From Glaciecola sp947496235 (GTDB lineage Bacteria > Pseudomonadota > Gammaproteobacteria > Enterobacterales > Alteromonadaceae): a stretch of 64,000 nt of DNA. Numbering within the stretch: the stretch's first letter is position 1; every line of letters begins with the position of its first letter. This document shows positions 1 to 9,225 of the stretch, piece by piece. The notes beneath the pieces are model-generated. The model made no database searches. It saw nothing but the letters and a program-made list of their open reading frames with translations, and had not been told where the DNA came from. The stretch is taken from contig NZ_JBLWFH010000008.1 of the NCBI RefSeq assembly GCF_050306235.1, positions 124,001 to 188,000 of the forward strand. The letters run 5' to 3'. A program made the translations under genes and the position numbers.

Positions 1-1311
1 TTTGGTGAGAAAGCATCTGATGTTAAAGATACGTCTTTACGTGTACCTAACAGTGTTTCTGGTACTGTAATCGACGTGCAGATCTTTACTCGTGACGGTG
101 TTGAAAAAGACCAGCGTGCACTAGAAATCGAAGACATGCAGTTACGTCAGGTTAAGAAAGACCTTGGCGATGAATTCGGTATTCTTGCTGATGGTATCTT
201 CGCTCGCGCAAGAGATTTGTTAATCAAGTCTGGTATTCCAGATACTAAATTATCTGAAACACCGCGTGAAAAATGGTTCGATATTGTGCTCAAAGATGAA
301 GATGCACAATCAGACTTAGATCAAGCTGCTGAACAATACAGCGAAATTAAGAACGATTTCGATAAGAAGTTTGAAATCAAGCGTCGCAAGATCACTCAAG
401 GTGATGACTTAGCGCCTGGCGTTCTTAAGATTGTAAAAGTATATCTAGCAGTTAAACGTAGTATTCAGCCTGGTGATAAAATGGCCGGTCGTCACGGTAA
501 CAAAGGTGTTATCTCGACAATTCAGCCAGTAGAAGATATGCCACATGATGCTGAAGGAACTCCGGTTGATATCGTACTCAACCCACTAGGTGTACCTTCT
601 CGTATGAACATTGGTCAGATTCTTGAAACTCACTTAGGTATGGCTGCTCACGGTCTAGGTGTAAAAATTGACCGCATGATTAAAGAAGCCCAAGAAGCAG
701 CTAAGGTACGTGATTTCTTAAAACAGGTTTATACCTTAGGTGAATCGCGTCAAGAAGTTGATTTAGACAGCTTCAGTGATGACGAAATCATGCGTTTGGC
801 AGACAACCTTCGTGGTGGTGTGCCAATTGCAACACCTGTATTTGACGGTGCGCGCGAGTCAGAAATCAAAGAGATGTTGAAACTTGCTGACATTCCAGAG
901 TCAGGACAAATTACCTTGTTTGACGGCCGAACTGGTCGTGCATTCGAGCGTCCTGTTACTGTAGGTTACATGTACATGTTGAAACTTAACCACTTGGTTG
1001 ATGACAAGATGCACGCTCGTTCAACAGGCTCTTACAGCCTTGTTACCCAACAACCACTGGGCGGTAAAGCACAGTTTGGTGGTCAGCGCTTCGGTGAGAT
1101 GGAAGTGTGGGCGCTTGAAGCTTACGGCGCAGCTTACACGCTTCAAGAAATGCTTACAGTTAAGTCTGACGATGTGAACGGCCGTACTAAGATGTATAAG
1201 AACATCGTTGACGGCGACCACAGAATGGAACCTGGCATGCCAGAATCCTTCAACGTATTGTTGAAAGAAATCCGTTCATTGGGTATCAACATCGAGCTTG
1301 AAGAAAACTAA
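1..1311 (+). CDS. rpoB: RNA polymerase beta subunit, C-terminal part (rpoB, 5'-truncated by window edge)
   Basis: The frame is open from base 1 to the stop at 1309-1311, about 436 codons, so the gene begins outside the window. RpoB is the catalytic beta subunit of the core polymerase. Visible family motifs include KMAGRHGNKGVIS and the conserved C-terminal segment around GGKAQFGGQRFGEMEVWALEAY, followed by a typical end (SLGINIELEEN). An internal ATG at 76 is not the start, because the same frame reads as RpoB upstream of it. It is followed 74 bases later by rpoC in the usual order. The assignment is close to certain. Confidence 0.98.
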   Translation, partial: FGEKASDVKDTSLRVPNSVSGTVIDVQIFTRDGVEKDQRALEIEDMQLRQVKKDLGDEFGILADGIFARARDLLIKSGIPDTKLSETPREKWFDIVLKDEDAQSDLDQAAEQYSEIKNDFDKKFEIKRRKITQGDDLAPGVLKIVKVYLAVKRSIQPGDKMAGRHGNKGVISTIQPVEDMPHDAEGTPVDIVLNPLGVPSRMNIGQILETHLGMAAHGLGVKIDRMIKEAQEAAKVRDFLKQVYTLGESRQEVDLDSFSDDEIMRLADNLRGGVPIATPVFDGARESEIKEMLKLADIPESGQITLFDGRTGRAFERPVTVGYMYMLKLNHLVDDKMHARSTGSYSLVTQQPLGGKAQFGGQRFGEMEVWALEAYGAAYTLQEMLTVKSDDVNGRTKMYKNIVDGDHRMEPGMPESFNVLLKEIRSLGINIELEEN

Positions 1312-1336
1312 GCAAGCGTTAGCGCTAAATTACAGG

Positions 1337-1360
1337 TTGGCCCGGCATTGGCCGGGTCGG
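1337..1360 (+). other. GC-rich hairpin in the rpoB-rpoC spacer
   Basis: CCCGGC at 1341-1346 pairs with GCCGGG at 1351-1356 around a four-base loop. No T-run follows, so it is not a simple intrinsic terminator. It may mark an mRNA processing site or be structural; that role is inference. Confidence 0.4.
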
Positions 1361-1385
1361 ATTAAAGACTCCGCTGGAGAGAAAT

Positions 1386-4300
1386 GTGAAAGACTTATTA
1401 AAGTTTATTAAACAGCAAAATAAGACCGAAGAATTCGATAATATTAAGATCGGTCTTTCATCACCGGATATGGTCCGTTCGTGGTCATACGGTGAGGTCA
1501 AAAAACCTGAAACCATCAACTACCGTACGTTCAAACCTGAGCGTGATGGTCTTTTCTGTGCTCGTATATTCGGCCCAGTAAAAGATTACGAGTGTTTATG
1601 TGGTAAATACAAACGCCTTAAGCACCGTGGTGTTATTTGTGAAAAATGTGGTGTAGAAGTAACCCTAACTAAAGTACGTCGTGAGCGTATGGGTCACATC
1701 GAATTAGCATCACCTGTTGCCCACATCTGGTTCCTAAAATCACTTCCGTCTCGCATCGGTTTGATGTTAGACATGACGTTACGTGACATTGAGCGCGTAT
1801 TGTACTTTGAAAGCTATGTTGTAACTGAACCTGGTATGACTGACCTTGTTCAAGGACAATTGCTTAACGAAGAAGAATATTTAGATTCGTTAGAAGAACA
1901 TGGCGATGATTTCGACGCGAAAATGGGTGCAGAAGCAGTATTTGAATTGCTAAAAGCCCTAGACGTTGATTCTGACGTAGCATCAATGCGTGAAGAGTTA
2001 CCCAGTGTAACTTCTGAAACTAAGCGTAAGAAAATCACTAAGCGTCTTAAGTTATTAGAATCATTCCAGCAATCAGGTAACAAGCCTGAGTGGATGATTT
2101 TAACTGTATTGCCAGTACTTCCACCTGAACTACGTCCATTAGTGCCGTTAGACGGTGGTCGTTTTGCGACTTCTGACTTGAACGATTTATATCGTCGTGT
2201 AATTAACCGTAACAACCGTTTGAAGCGTCTTCTAGACTTGGCTGCACCTGACATTATCGTACGTAACGAAAAGCGTATGCTTCAGGAAGCGGTTGATGCT
2301 CTATTAGATAACGGTCGTCGTGGTCGTGCTATTACTGGTTCAAACAAGCGTCCGCTTAAATCACTTGCCGATATGATCAAAGGTAAGCAAGGTCGTTTCC
2401 GTCAGAACCTTCTTGGTAAGCGTGTTGACTATTCAGGTCGTTCGGTAATTACCGTTGGTCCTACACTGAAACTGCATCAGTGTGGTCTACCTAAGAAAAT
2501 GGCTCTTGAGTTATTCAAGCCATTTATCTATGGCAAATTAGAAGGTCGTGGTCTAGCTACTACGATTAAAGCTGCGAAGAAGTTAGTTGAGCGCGAAGCA
2601 CCGGAAGTTTGGGACGTTTTAGATGACGTTATCCGTGAGCATCCGGTACTACTTAACCGTGCACCTACGCTTCACAGACTTGGTATCCAAGCATTTGAGC
2701 CTACCTTAATCGAAGGTAAAGCGATTCAGTTGCACCCACTAGTGTGTGCGGCTTATAACGCTGACTTCGACGGTGACCAAATGGCGGTTCACGTACCATT
2801 GACTATCGAAGCACAGCTTGAAGCTCGTGCATTGATGATGTCAACTAACAACATTTTATCACCAGCAAACGGTGAACCTATCATCGTACCTTCACAGGAC
2901 GTTGTACTAGGTCTTTATTACCTAACCCGTGATCGCATCAATGCCAAAGGTGAAGGCATGGTGTTCTCTTGCCCGAACGAAGCTGAAAAAGCTTACCGTA
3001 CGGATCAAGCAGAGTTACACGCACGCGTTAAAGTTCGTTTGACTACTTATGAAGTCAACGAAGACGGTGAAAAAATTGCTAACACTGGGATAGTTGAAAC
3101 TACTGTTGGTCGTGCCATTTTCTCATTGGTATTACCAAAAGGCTTGCCTTTCGAATTGATCAACCAAGCAATGGGTAAAAAGCAGATTTCAAGACTATTG
3201 AACGCTTGTTACCGTACTCTTGGTCTGAAAGATACAGTTATTGCAGCTGACCAAATCATGTATTCTGGTTTCCATTACGCAATGATTGCTGGTGCTTCTG
3301 TAGGGATTGACGACATGGTTATCCCAGAAGCTAAGAAAGAAATCATCGACCAAGCAGAAGCTGAAGTTGTTGAAATTCAGGAACAGTTCCAATCAGGTCT
3401 TGTAACTGCCGGTGAGCGTTACAACAAAGTTATCGATATCTGGTCAACAGCTAACGATAACGTAGCAAAAGCTATGATGGACAACTTGAAATCTGAAACT
3501 GTTATTAACCGTGACGGTGAAGAAGAAGAACAGCAAAGCTTTAACTCTGTTTACATGATGGCTGACTCTGGTGCTCGTGGTAGCCCGGCGCAGATTCGCC
3601 AGTTAGCAGGTATGCGTGGTCTAATGGCTAAGCCAGATGGCTCAATCATCGAAACCCCAATTACGGCTAACTTCCGTGAAGGTCTAAACGTACTTCAGTA
3701 CTTTATTTCTACTCACGGTGCTCGTAAAGGTCTAGCGGATACGGCGCTTAAAACAGCCAACTCAGGTTACTTAACTCGTCGTTTGGTTGACGTTGCACAA
3801 GACTTGGTAATCACCAATGTAGATTGTGGTACTTTCGAAGGTGTTGAAATGACACCATTAATCGAAGGTGGTGACGTTGTTGAACCATTACGCGAGCGTG
3901 TACTAGGTCGTACTGTTTGTGAAGACGTATTGAAACCTGGTACTGATGAAGTATTAGTTGAACGTAACGTGATCCTTGACGAAAAACTGGTTGATCTTCT
4001 AGAAGAAAACAGTGTCGATAAAGTAAAAGTACGTTCTGTAATCACTTGTGATAACGACTACGGCGTTTGTGCAAGCTGTTACGGTCGTGACCTAGCACGT
4101 GGTCACAGAGTCGGTATCGGTGAAGCTGTGGGTGTTATCGCTGCTCAGTCAATCGGTGAGCCTGGTACACAGTTAACCATGCGTACATTCCACATCGGTG
4201 GTGCGGCATCAAGAGCTTCAGCAGAAAACAGCGTACAGGTGAAAACCACTGGTACATTGAAACTGCACAACGAGAAGTTCGTTCGTAACACTGACGGAAA

Positions 4301-5594
4301 AGTGGTTATCGTTTCTCGTTCGACTGAAATCACTATTATCGATGACCAAGGTCGTGAGAAAGAAAGATATAAAGTACCTTACGGTGCAATCTTAACAGTA
4401 GATAATGGCGCTTCAGTTACTGCTGGTGAAGTAGTTGCTAACTGGGATCCGCACAGTCACCCAATCGTGACCGAGCGTCCATCTAAGATTACTTTCGCGG
4501 ATATCGACGATGGTAACACTGAAACACAAACAGACGAATTAACGGGTCTAACGCGTATCGTTGTTAAAGATTTATCTAAGGCTAACGTAAAAGAGCCTAA
4601 GTTAATTCTTGAAAGCGATAACGGCGCATTACAAGAAATTCGTTTACCAGCGTTTACCACTATCGAAGCTACAGATGGCATGATGGCTAACGAAGGTGAT
4701 GTATTAGCACGTATTCCTCAAGAGAGTTCGAAAACACGTGACATTACCGGTGGTCTTCCACGCGTTGCTGACTTGTTCGAAGCACGTAAGCCTAAAGAAC
4801 CCGCTATCTTGGCCGAAATTTCAGGTACCATTGGTTTCGGTAAAGAAACTAAAGGTAAGCGTCGTTTAACCATCACACCTAAAGATGAAAGCGCAGCACG
4901 TCATGTTAGCTTGAACTCTAACGGTGCGTACGAAGAGATGATTCCTAAGTGGCGTCAACTTAACGTGTTCGAAGGTGAAAGCGTTGAAAAAGGTGAAGTT
5001 ATCTCTGACGGTCCAGAGTCACCACATGACATCTTAAGACTTCGTGGCGTAAGTGCAGTATCTAACTACATTGTAAACGAAGTACAAGAAGTTTACCGTT
5101 TACAAGGTGTTAAGATTAACGATAAGCACATCGAAGTTGTCATTCGTCAGATGCTTCGTAAGTGTATCATCGTTAATCCAGGTGACAGCTTGTTCCTAGA
5201 AGGTGAACAAGTTGAAGTGTCTAACGTGAAAATCGCTAACCGCGAATTGGAAAAACAAGGCAAGATCGGCGCAACGTACGAAATTCAGTTGCTCGGTATT
5301 ACTAAAGCGTCTCTATCAACAGAGTCCTTTATTTCTGCTGCGTCATTCCAAGAAACAACACGTGTACTTACCGAAGCTGCAGTTCAAGGTAAAGAAGACG
5401 ACTTACGTGGACTCAAAGAAAACGTTATCGTTGGTCGCTTGATTCCGGCAGGTACTGGTTTTGCGTATCACCAGTCACGTGCTGAGCGTAAGCATGCTGC
5501 CTTGCAAGAAGAGCTTTCTGTTTCTGCTGAAGAAGCACAAGCACAACTTGCTGAAGCACTTAATGCTGAAAGCGAAAGCGGCGACGAAGAATAA
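1386..5594 (+). CDS. rpoC: RNA polymerase beta' subunit
   Basis: A 1402-residue protein, the usual gammaproteobacterial length. The catalytic magnesium-binding motif NADFDGDQM lies near residues 458-466. The N-terminal zinc site (CLCGKYKRLKHRGVICEKC) is near residues 70-88 and the second zinc site (C, then CASC) is near residue 890. The start is GTG at 1386, preceded by a GGAGAG ribosome-binding site; the protein begins MKDLLKFIKQQNK. Co-transcribed with rpoB and followed by a clear intrinsic terminator, so rpsL downstream has its own promoter. Confidence 0.98.
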   Translation: MKDLLKFIKQQNKTEEFDNIKIGLSSPDMVRSWSYGEVKKPETINYRTFKPERDGLFCARIFGPVKDYECLCGKYKRLKHRGVICEKCGVEVTLTKVRRERMGHIELASPVAHIWFLKSLPSRIGLMLDMTLRDIERVLYFESYVVTEPGMTDLVQGQLLNEEEYLDSLEEHGDDFDAKMGAEAVFELLKALDVDSDVASMREELPSVTSETKRKKITKRLKLLESFQQSGNKPEWMILTVLPVLPPELRPLVPLDGGRFATSDLNDLYRRVINRNNRLKRLLDLAAPDIIVRNEKRMLQEAVDALLDNGRRGRAITGSNKRPLKSLADMIKGKQGRFRQNLLGKRVDYSGRSVITVGPTLKLHQCGLPKKMALELFKPFIYGKLEGRGLATTIKAAKKLVEREAPEVWDVLDDVIREHPVLLNRAPTLHRLGIQAFEPTLIEGKAIQLHPLVCAAYNADFDGDQMAVHVPLTIEAQLEARALMMSTNNILSPANGEPIIVPSQDVVLGLYYLTRDRINAKGEGMVFSCPNEAEKAYRTDQAELHARVKVRLTTYEVNEDGEKIANTGIVETTVGRAIFSLVLPKGLPFELINQAMGKKQISRLLNACYRTLGLKDTVIAADQIMYSGFHYAMIAGASVGIDDMVIPEAKKEIIDQAEAEVVEIQEQFQSGLVTAGERYNKVIDIWSTANDNVAKAMMDNLKSETVINRDGEEEEQQSFNSVYMMADSGARGSPAQIRQLAGMRGLMAKPDGSIIETPITANFREGLNVLQYFISTHGARKGLADTALKTANSGYLTRRLVDVAQDLVITNVDCGTFEGVEMTPLIEGGDVVEPLRERVLGRTVCEDVLKPGTDEVLVERNVILDEKLVDLLEENSVDKVKVRSVITCDNDYGVCASCYGRDLARGHRVGIGEAVGVIAAQSIGEPGTQLTMRTFHIGGAASRASAENSVQVKTTGTLKLHNEKFVRNTDGKVVIVSRSTEITIIDDQGREKERYKVPYGAILTVDNGASVTAGEVVANWDPHSHPIVTERPSKITFADIDDGNTETQTDELTGLTRIVVKDLSKANVKEPKLILESDNGALQEIRLPAFTTIEATDGMMANEGDVLARIPQESSKTRDITGGLPRVADLFEARKPKEPAILAEISGTIGFGKETKGKRRLTITPKDESAARHVSLNSNGAYEEMIPKWRQLNVFEGESVEKGEVISDGPESPHDILRLRGVSAVSNYIVNEVQEVYRLQGVKINDKHIEVVIRQMLRKCIIVNPGDSLFLEGEQVEVSNVKIANRELEKQGKIGATYEIQLLGITKASLSTESFISAASFQETTRVLTEAAVQGKEDDLRGLKENVIVGRLIPAGTGFAYHQSRAERKHAALQEELSVSAEEAQAQLAEALNAESESGDEE

Positions 5595-5630
5595 GATTTT
5601 ACTTAGTACATAAGTTAATCAATTCAATGA

Positions 5631-5665
5631 AAGCCCATCAATGAAAATTGATGGGCTTTTTTATT
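5631..5665 (+). terminator. Rho-independent terminator after rpoC
   Basis: AAGCCCATCAAT pairs with ATTGATGGGCTT around a short loop and is followed by a run of T. It closes the rpoBC transcription unit. Confidence 0.88.
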
Positions 5666-5719
5666 TGTTAAAGCAATCACCTCTAATGTTACAGATCTTT
5701 GATTTATTGGGCTTGGGGC

Positions 5720-5748
5720 TTGACACTCGGTTTAATGATCTATAGTAT
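5720..5748 (+). promoter_or_regulatory. Sigma70-type promoter of the str operon
   Basis: A perfect -35 (TTGACA, 5720-5725) is followed after 15-17 bases by TATAGTAT (5741-5748), which offers two overlapping -10 registers. It sits after the rpoC terminator and about 200 bases before rpsL. The leader between promoter and rpsL has no convincing ORF. Confidence 0.7.
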
Positions 5749-5954
5749 CTCGCAACCCAATTTTAGGGATATCTGTCTAACGTTAGTGGTAAAGACGGGC
5801 TTATTGAAAGCAAAAAGGCTTCACCGTTAGCAACTTACAGAATTAATCATGAAGTTGTTTGAAATATACTTGGTTGTTTCAACAGCTTTTTTTACGCACC
5901 CGGGCATTCACAAGAATAGCATCGGGTTTTATAGTTTTAATCAGGAGCTAGTTA

Positions 5955-6329
5955 ATGGCAACAGTTAACCAGTTAGTGCGTAAGCCACGTAGAAAGCCGG
6001 TAGAGAAATCTAACGTTGCTGCCCTACAAGCTTGCCCACAACGTCGTGGTGTATGTACTCGTGTATATACAACAACGCCTAAGAAGCCGAACTCAGCACT
6101 TCGTAAAGTGTGTCGTGTTCGTCTAACTAATGGCTATGAAGTTTCTTCATACATCGGTGGTGAAGGCCACAACCTTCAAGAGCACAGTGTTGTGCTTATT
6201 CGTGGTGGTCGTGTTAAAGATCTACCTGGTGTTCGTTATCACACTGTTCGCGGTACATTGGACTGCGCAGGCGTAAACGATCGTAAACAAGCCCGTTCTA
6301 AGTACGGCGCGAAAAGGCCTAAGTCTTAA
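5955..6329 (+). CDS. rpsL: 30S ribosomal protein S12
   Basis: A 124-residue protein with the invariant S12 segments TTPKKPNSALRKVCRVRL and GRVKDLPGVRYHTVRG. S12 lies at the decoding centre of the small subunit and helps control accuracy. The ATG at 5955 follows CAGGAGCT. It is the first gene of the str operon (rpsL-rpsG-fusA-tuf), 72 bases upstream of rpsG. No residue looks unusual. Confidence 0.98.
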   Translation: MATVNQLVRKPRRKPVEKSNVAALQACPQRRGVCTRVYTTTPKKPNSALRKVCRVRLTNGYEVSSYIGGEGHNLQEHSVVLIRGGRVKDLPGVRYHTVRGTLDCAGVNDRKQARSKYGAKRPKS

Positions 6330-6401
6330 CGGTTCTCCGTTAGTAAGGCCAAACATTAATTTTTGAGTTTTGGGTTATCCCTGAATTCTACGGAGAATAC
6401 A

Positions 6402-6872
6402 ATGCCTAGAAGAAGAGTCGTAGGTCAACGAAAAATCCTACCAGATCCTAAGTTCGGATCAGAATTGCTTGCTAAATTTATGAACGTCGTAATGCTTGAC
6501 GGCAAAAAATCTGTCGCTGAGAAAATCGTTTACGGTGCCCTTGATATTGTTGCTGAAAAATCTGGCAAACCGCATGTAGACGTGTTTGAAGATGCGCTAG
6601 ACAACATCCGTCCTACAGTAGAGGTTAAATCTCGTCGTGTAGGTGGTTCTACTTACCAAGTACCAGTAGAAGTTCGTCCAGTTCGTCGTAATGCTCTTGG
6701 CATGCGTTGGCTAGTAGAAGCGGCACGTAAGCGTGGCGAGAAGTCTATGGCGCAACGTTTAGCAGCTGAAATGCTTGACGCGCAAGACAACAAAGGTAAT
6801 GCAGTTAAGAAGCGTGAAGACGTACACCGCATGGCTGAAGCAAACAAAGCGTTTGCTCACTATCGCTGGTAG
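6402..6872 (+). CDS. rpsG: 30S ribosomal protein S7
   Basis: A 156-residue S7, the primary assembly protein of the 30S head. The family start MPRRRVVGQRKILPDPKFGS fixes the initiation codon at ATG 6402, which follows CGGAG at 6391. The frame stays open upstream to 6363 but that extension has no family similarity and no ribosome-binding site. A repeat element lies between this gene and fusA. Confidence 0.97.
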   Translation: MPRRRVVGQRKILPDPKFGSELLAKFMNVVMLDGKKSVAEKIVYGALDIVAEKSGKPHVDVFEDALDNIRPTVEVKSRRVGGSTYQVPVEVRPVRRNALGMRWLVEAARKRGEKSMAQRLAAEMLDAQDNKGNAVKKREDVHRMAEANKAFAHYRW

Positions 6873-6887
6873 TCTGAATTAGAAAAA

Positions 6888-7013
6888 GGGGTCAGAGAAA
6901 CAGGACGTCAGGTTAAAAATAATGGAGTCGGGGTTAATTATTACATTTGTAAAGTTAACTTCCGGCAAACATTAAATAATTAACCCCGACTCCATTATTA
7001 ATCTCTGTCCCCA
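6888..7013. repeat. REP/MITE-like inverted repeat between rpsG and fusA
   Basis: Two perfectly complementary 25-base arms (6918-6942 and 6975-6999) enclose a 32-base AT-rich loop. Outside them GGGGTCAGAGA (6888) and TCTCTGTCCCC (about 7002) form a near-complementary outer pair with one mismatch. The core contains TGGAGTCGGGGT, like the palindromes associated with REP transposases in gammaproteobacteria. It lies inside an essential operon and would form a large hairpin in the mRNA. No transposase is adjacent. Confidence 0.75.
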
Positions 7014-7055
7014 TTTTCGACATCTATCTAAAGAAAAACAACAAAAGAGACATTG

Positions 7056-9158
7056 ATGCCACGTATAACGCCCATTCAATATTATCGTAACATCGGAATC
7101 GTTGCTCACGTAGACGCGGGCAAAACGACGACCACCGAACGTGTACTTTTCTACACGGGTATTTCACACAAAATTGGTGAAGTACATGATGGTGCTGCGA
7201 CTATGGATTGGATGGAACAAGAACAAGAGCGCGGAATTACAATTACTTCCGCAGCAACCACTTGTTTTTGGGCTGGCATGCAACAGCAATTTAACCAGCA
7301 TCGTATTAATATTATTGATACTCCTGGACACGTTGACTTTACTATCGAAGTTGAACGTTCGTTGCGTGTGTTAGACGGTGCAGTAGTGGTCTTTTGTGGT
7401 TCTTCTGGCGTTGAGCCGCAGTCTGAGACTGTTTGGCGACAAGCTGACAAATACCAAGTACCGCGTATCGTATTCGTGAATAAAATGGATCGCGCTGGTG
7501 CAGACTTTGATCGTGTAGTTGGTCAAATTCGCAAACGTCTAGGTGCTACTTGTGTGCCTATTCAAATGAACATTGGTACAGAAGAGAATTTCCAAGGTGT
7601 AATCGACCTAATTAAAATGAAGGCGATTAACTGGAATCAAGAAGATAAAGGTGTCACCTTCACCTACGAAGATATTCCTGCTGATTTGCTAGATAAAGCC
7701 GAAGAAATGCGCACCGAAATGGTTGAAGCCGCGGCTGAAGCAAACGAAGAGTTAATGGATAAATATCTTGGTGGAGATGATCTTACCGAAGAAGATATTA
7801 AGCAAGGTTTACGTCAACGTGTATTGAACAACGAAATCGTTGTTGCCTTGTGTGGTTCAGCGTTCAAAAACAAAGGCGTACAAGCGGTACTAGACGCTGT
7901 GGTTGAATATTTACCTTCACCAACGGAAGTTAAAGCAATCACTGGTGTGCTAGATGACGGCAAAGAGACCCTCGCAGAGCGTCATTCCGATGACGACGAG
8001 CCTTTCGCTGCGTTAGCATTTAAAATAGCTACAGACCCCTTTGTGGGCTCATTGACCTTCTTTAGATGCTACTCAGGTGTAATTAAAACCGGAGACGCGG
8101 TATACAACCCTGTTAAAGGTAAAAAAGAACGTATTGGTCGTATTGTGCAAATGCACGCTAATGACCGCGCAGAATTAAAAGAAGTTCGCGCTGGCGACAT
8201 CGCCGCCGCTATCGGGCTGAAAGATGTGACCACGGGTGACACCCTTTGTGACATCAATAATGTCATTACTCTTGAGCGCATGGATTTTCCAGATCCTGTT
8301 ATTTCAATTGCAGTGGAGCCAAAGTCGCTTGCTGATCAAGAAAAAATGGGTATCGCGCTGAGCAAACTAGCTGCAGAAGATCCGTCATTCAAAGTGCATA
8401 CAGATGAAGAGTCAGGCCAAACCATTATTTCAGGTATGGGTGAATTGCACTTAGATATCATCGTTGATCGTATGAAGCGTGAATTCAGCGTTGAGTGTAA
8501 TGTCGGTAAGCCACAAGTGTCTTATCGTGAAACTTTACGCAAAAAAGTTGAAGTCGAAGGTAAATTTGTGCGTCAATCGGGTGGTCGTGGACAGTTTGGT
8601 CATGTATGGTTACGCATCGAGCCGCAAGAAGAAGGCGCCGGTTACAGTTTTGTGAACGAAATTGTCGGTGGAGTAGTACCAAAAGAGTACATTCCAGCGG
8701 TAGATAAAGGCATTCAAGAACAGATGCAAAACGGTGTTCTTGCAGGTTATCCTGTGCTTGATGTTAAGGTCACTTTGTATGACGGTTCGTATCATGATGT
8801 TGACTCTAACGAAATGGCGTTTAAAATTGCGGGCTCAATGGGATTCAAAAAAGGTGCTGCCGAAGCAGATCCTGTTTTGTTAGAACCTGTAATGAAAGTT
8901 GAAGTAACAACTCCTGAAGATTGGATGGGTGACGTTGTAGGTGACCTTAACCGTCGTCGGGGGATGATAGAAGGAATGGATGAAGGTGTAGCGGGCATTA
9001 AGATAGTGCGTGCTAAAGTACCGCTTTCTGAAATGTTTGGTTATGCCACTGACTTGCGCTCTCAAACGCAGGGACGTGCGTCATATTCAATGGAATTCTT
9101 TAATTACGCTGAAACGCCAAATAATGTGGCGAAGGCGATTATTGAATCCCGAGTATAA
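7056..9158 (+). CDS. fusA: Translation elongation factor G
   Basis: A 700-residue translational GTPase that drives ribosomal translocation. G1 (AHVDAGKTTTTERVLF) is near residues 17-32, G3 (DTPGHVDFT) follows near residue 89 and G4 (NKMD) near residue 143. The downstream domains end in a typical MEFFNYAETPNNVAKAI tail. The frame is open from a TTG at 7053, but ATG 7056 gives the family start MPRITPIQYYRN and is preferred. Third gene of the str operon, separated from rpsG by the inverted-repeat element. Confidence 0.97.
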   Translation: MPRITPIQYYRNIGIVAHVDAGKTTTTERVLFYTGISHKIGEVHDGAATMDWMEQEQERGITITSAATTCFWAGMQQQFNQHRINIIDTPGHVDFTIEVERSLRVLDGAVVVFCGSSGVEPQSETVWRQADKYQVPRIVFVNKMDRAGADFDRVVGQIRKRLGATCVPIQMNIGTEENFQGVIDLIKMKAINWNQEDKGVTFTYEDIPADLLDKAEEMRTEMVEAAAEANEELMDKYLGGDDLTEEDIKQGLRQRVLNNEIVVALCGSAFKNKGVQAVLDAVVEYLPSPTEVKAITGVLDDGKETLAERHSDDDEPFAALAFKIATDPFVGSLTFFRCYSGVIKTGDAVYNPVKGKKERIGRIVQMHANDRAELKEVRAGDIAAAIGLKDVTTGDTLCDINNVITLERMDFPDPVISIAVEPKSLADQEKMGIALSKLAAEDPSFKVHTDEESGQTIISGMGELHLDIIVDRMKREFSVECNVGKPQVSYRETLRKKVEVEGKFVRQSGGRGQFGHVWLRIEPQEEGAGYSFVNEIVGGVVPKEYIPAVDKGIQEQMQNGVLAGYPVLDVKVTLYDGSYHDVDSNEMAFKIAGSMGFKKGAAEADPVLLEPVMKVEVTTPEDWMGDVVGDLNRRRGMIEGMDEGVAGIKIVRAKVPLSEMFGYATDLRSQTQGRASYSMEFFNYAETPNNVAKAIIESRV

Positions 9159-9225
9159 TTTTTTATTTTTTTAGATTCGGTCCGGTCTATGTTGGAACGG
9201 GCGTTAAACTTAGGAAAAAAGAGCA

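Noticed and set aside
7141..7374. 77-codon plus-strand frame inside fusA
   Set aside because: It lies wholly inside the well-supported EF-G gene in another frame, and its product has no family features.
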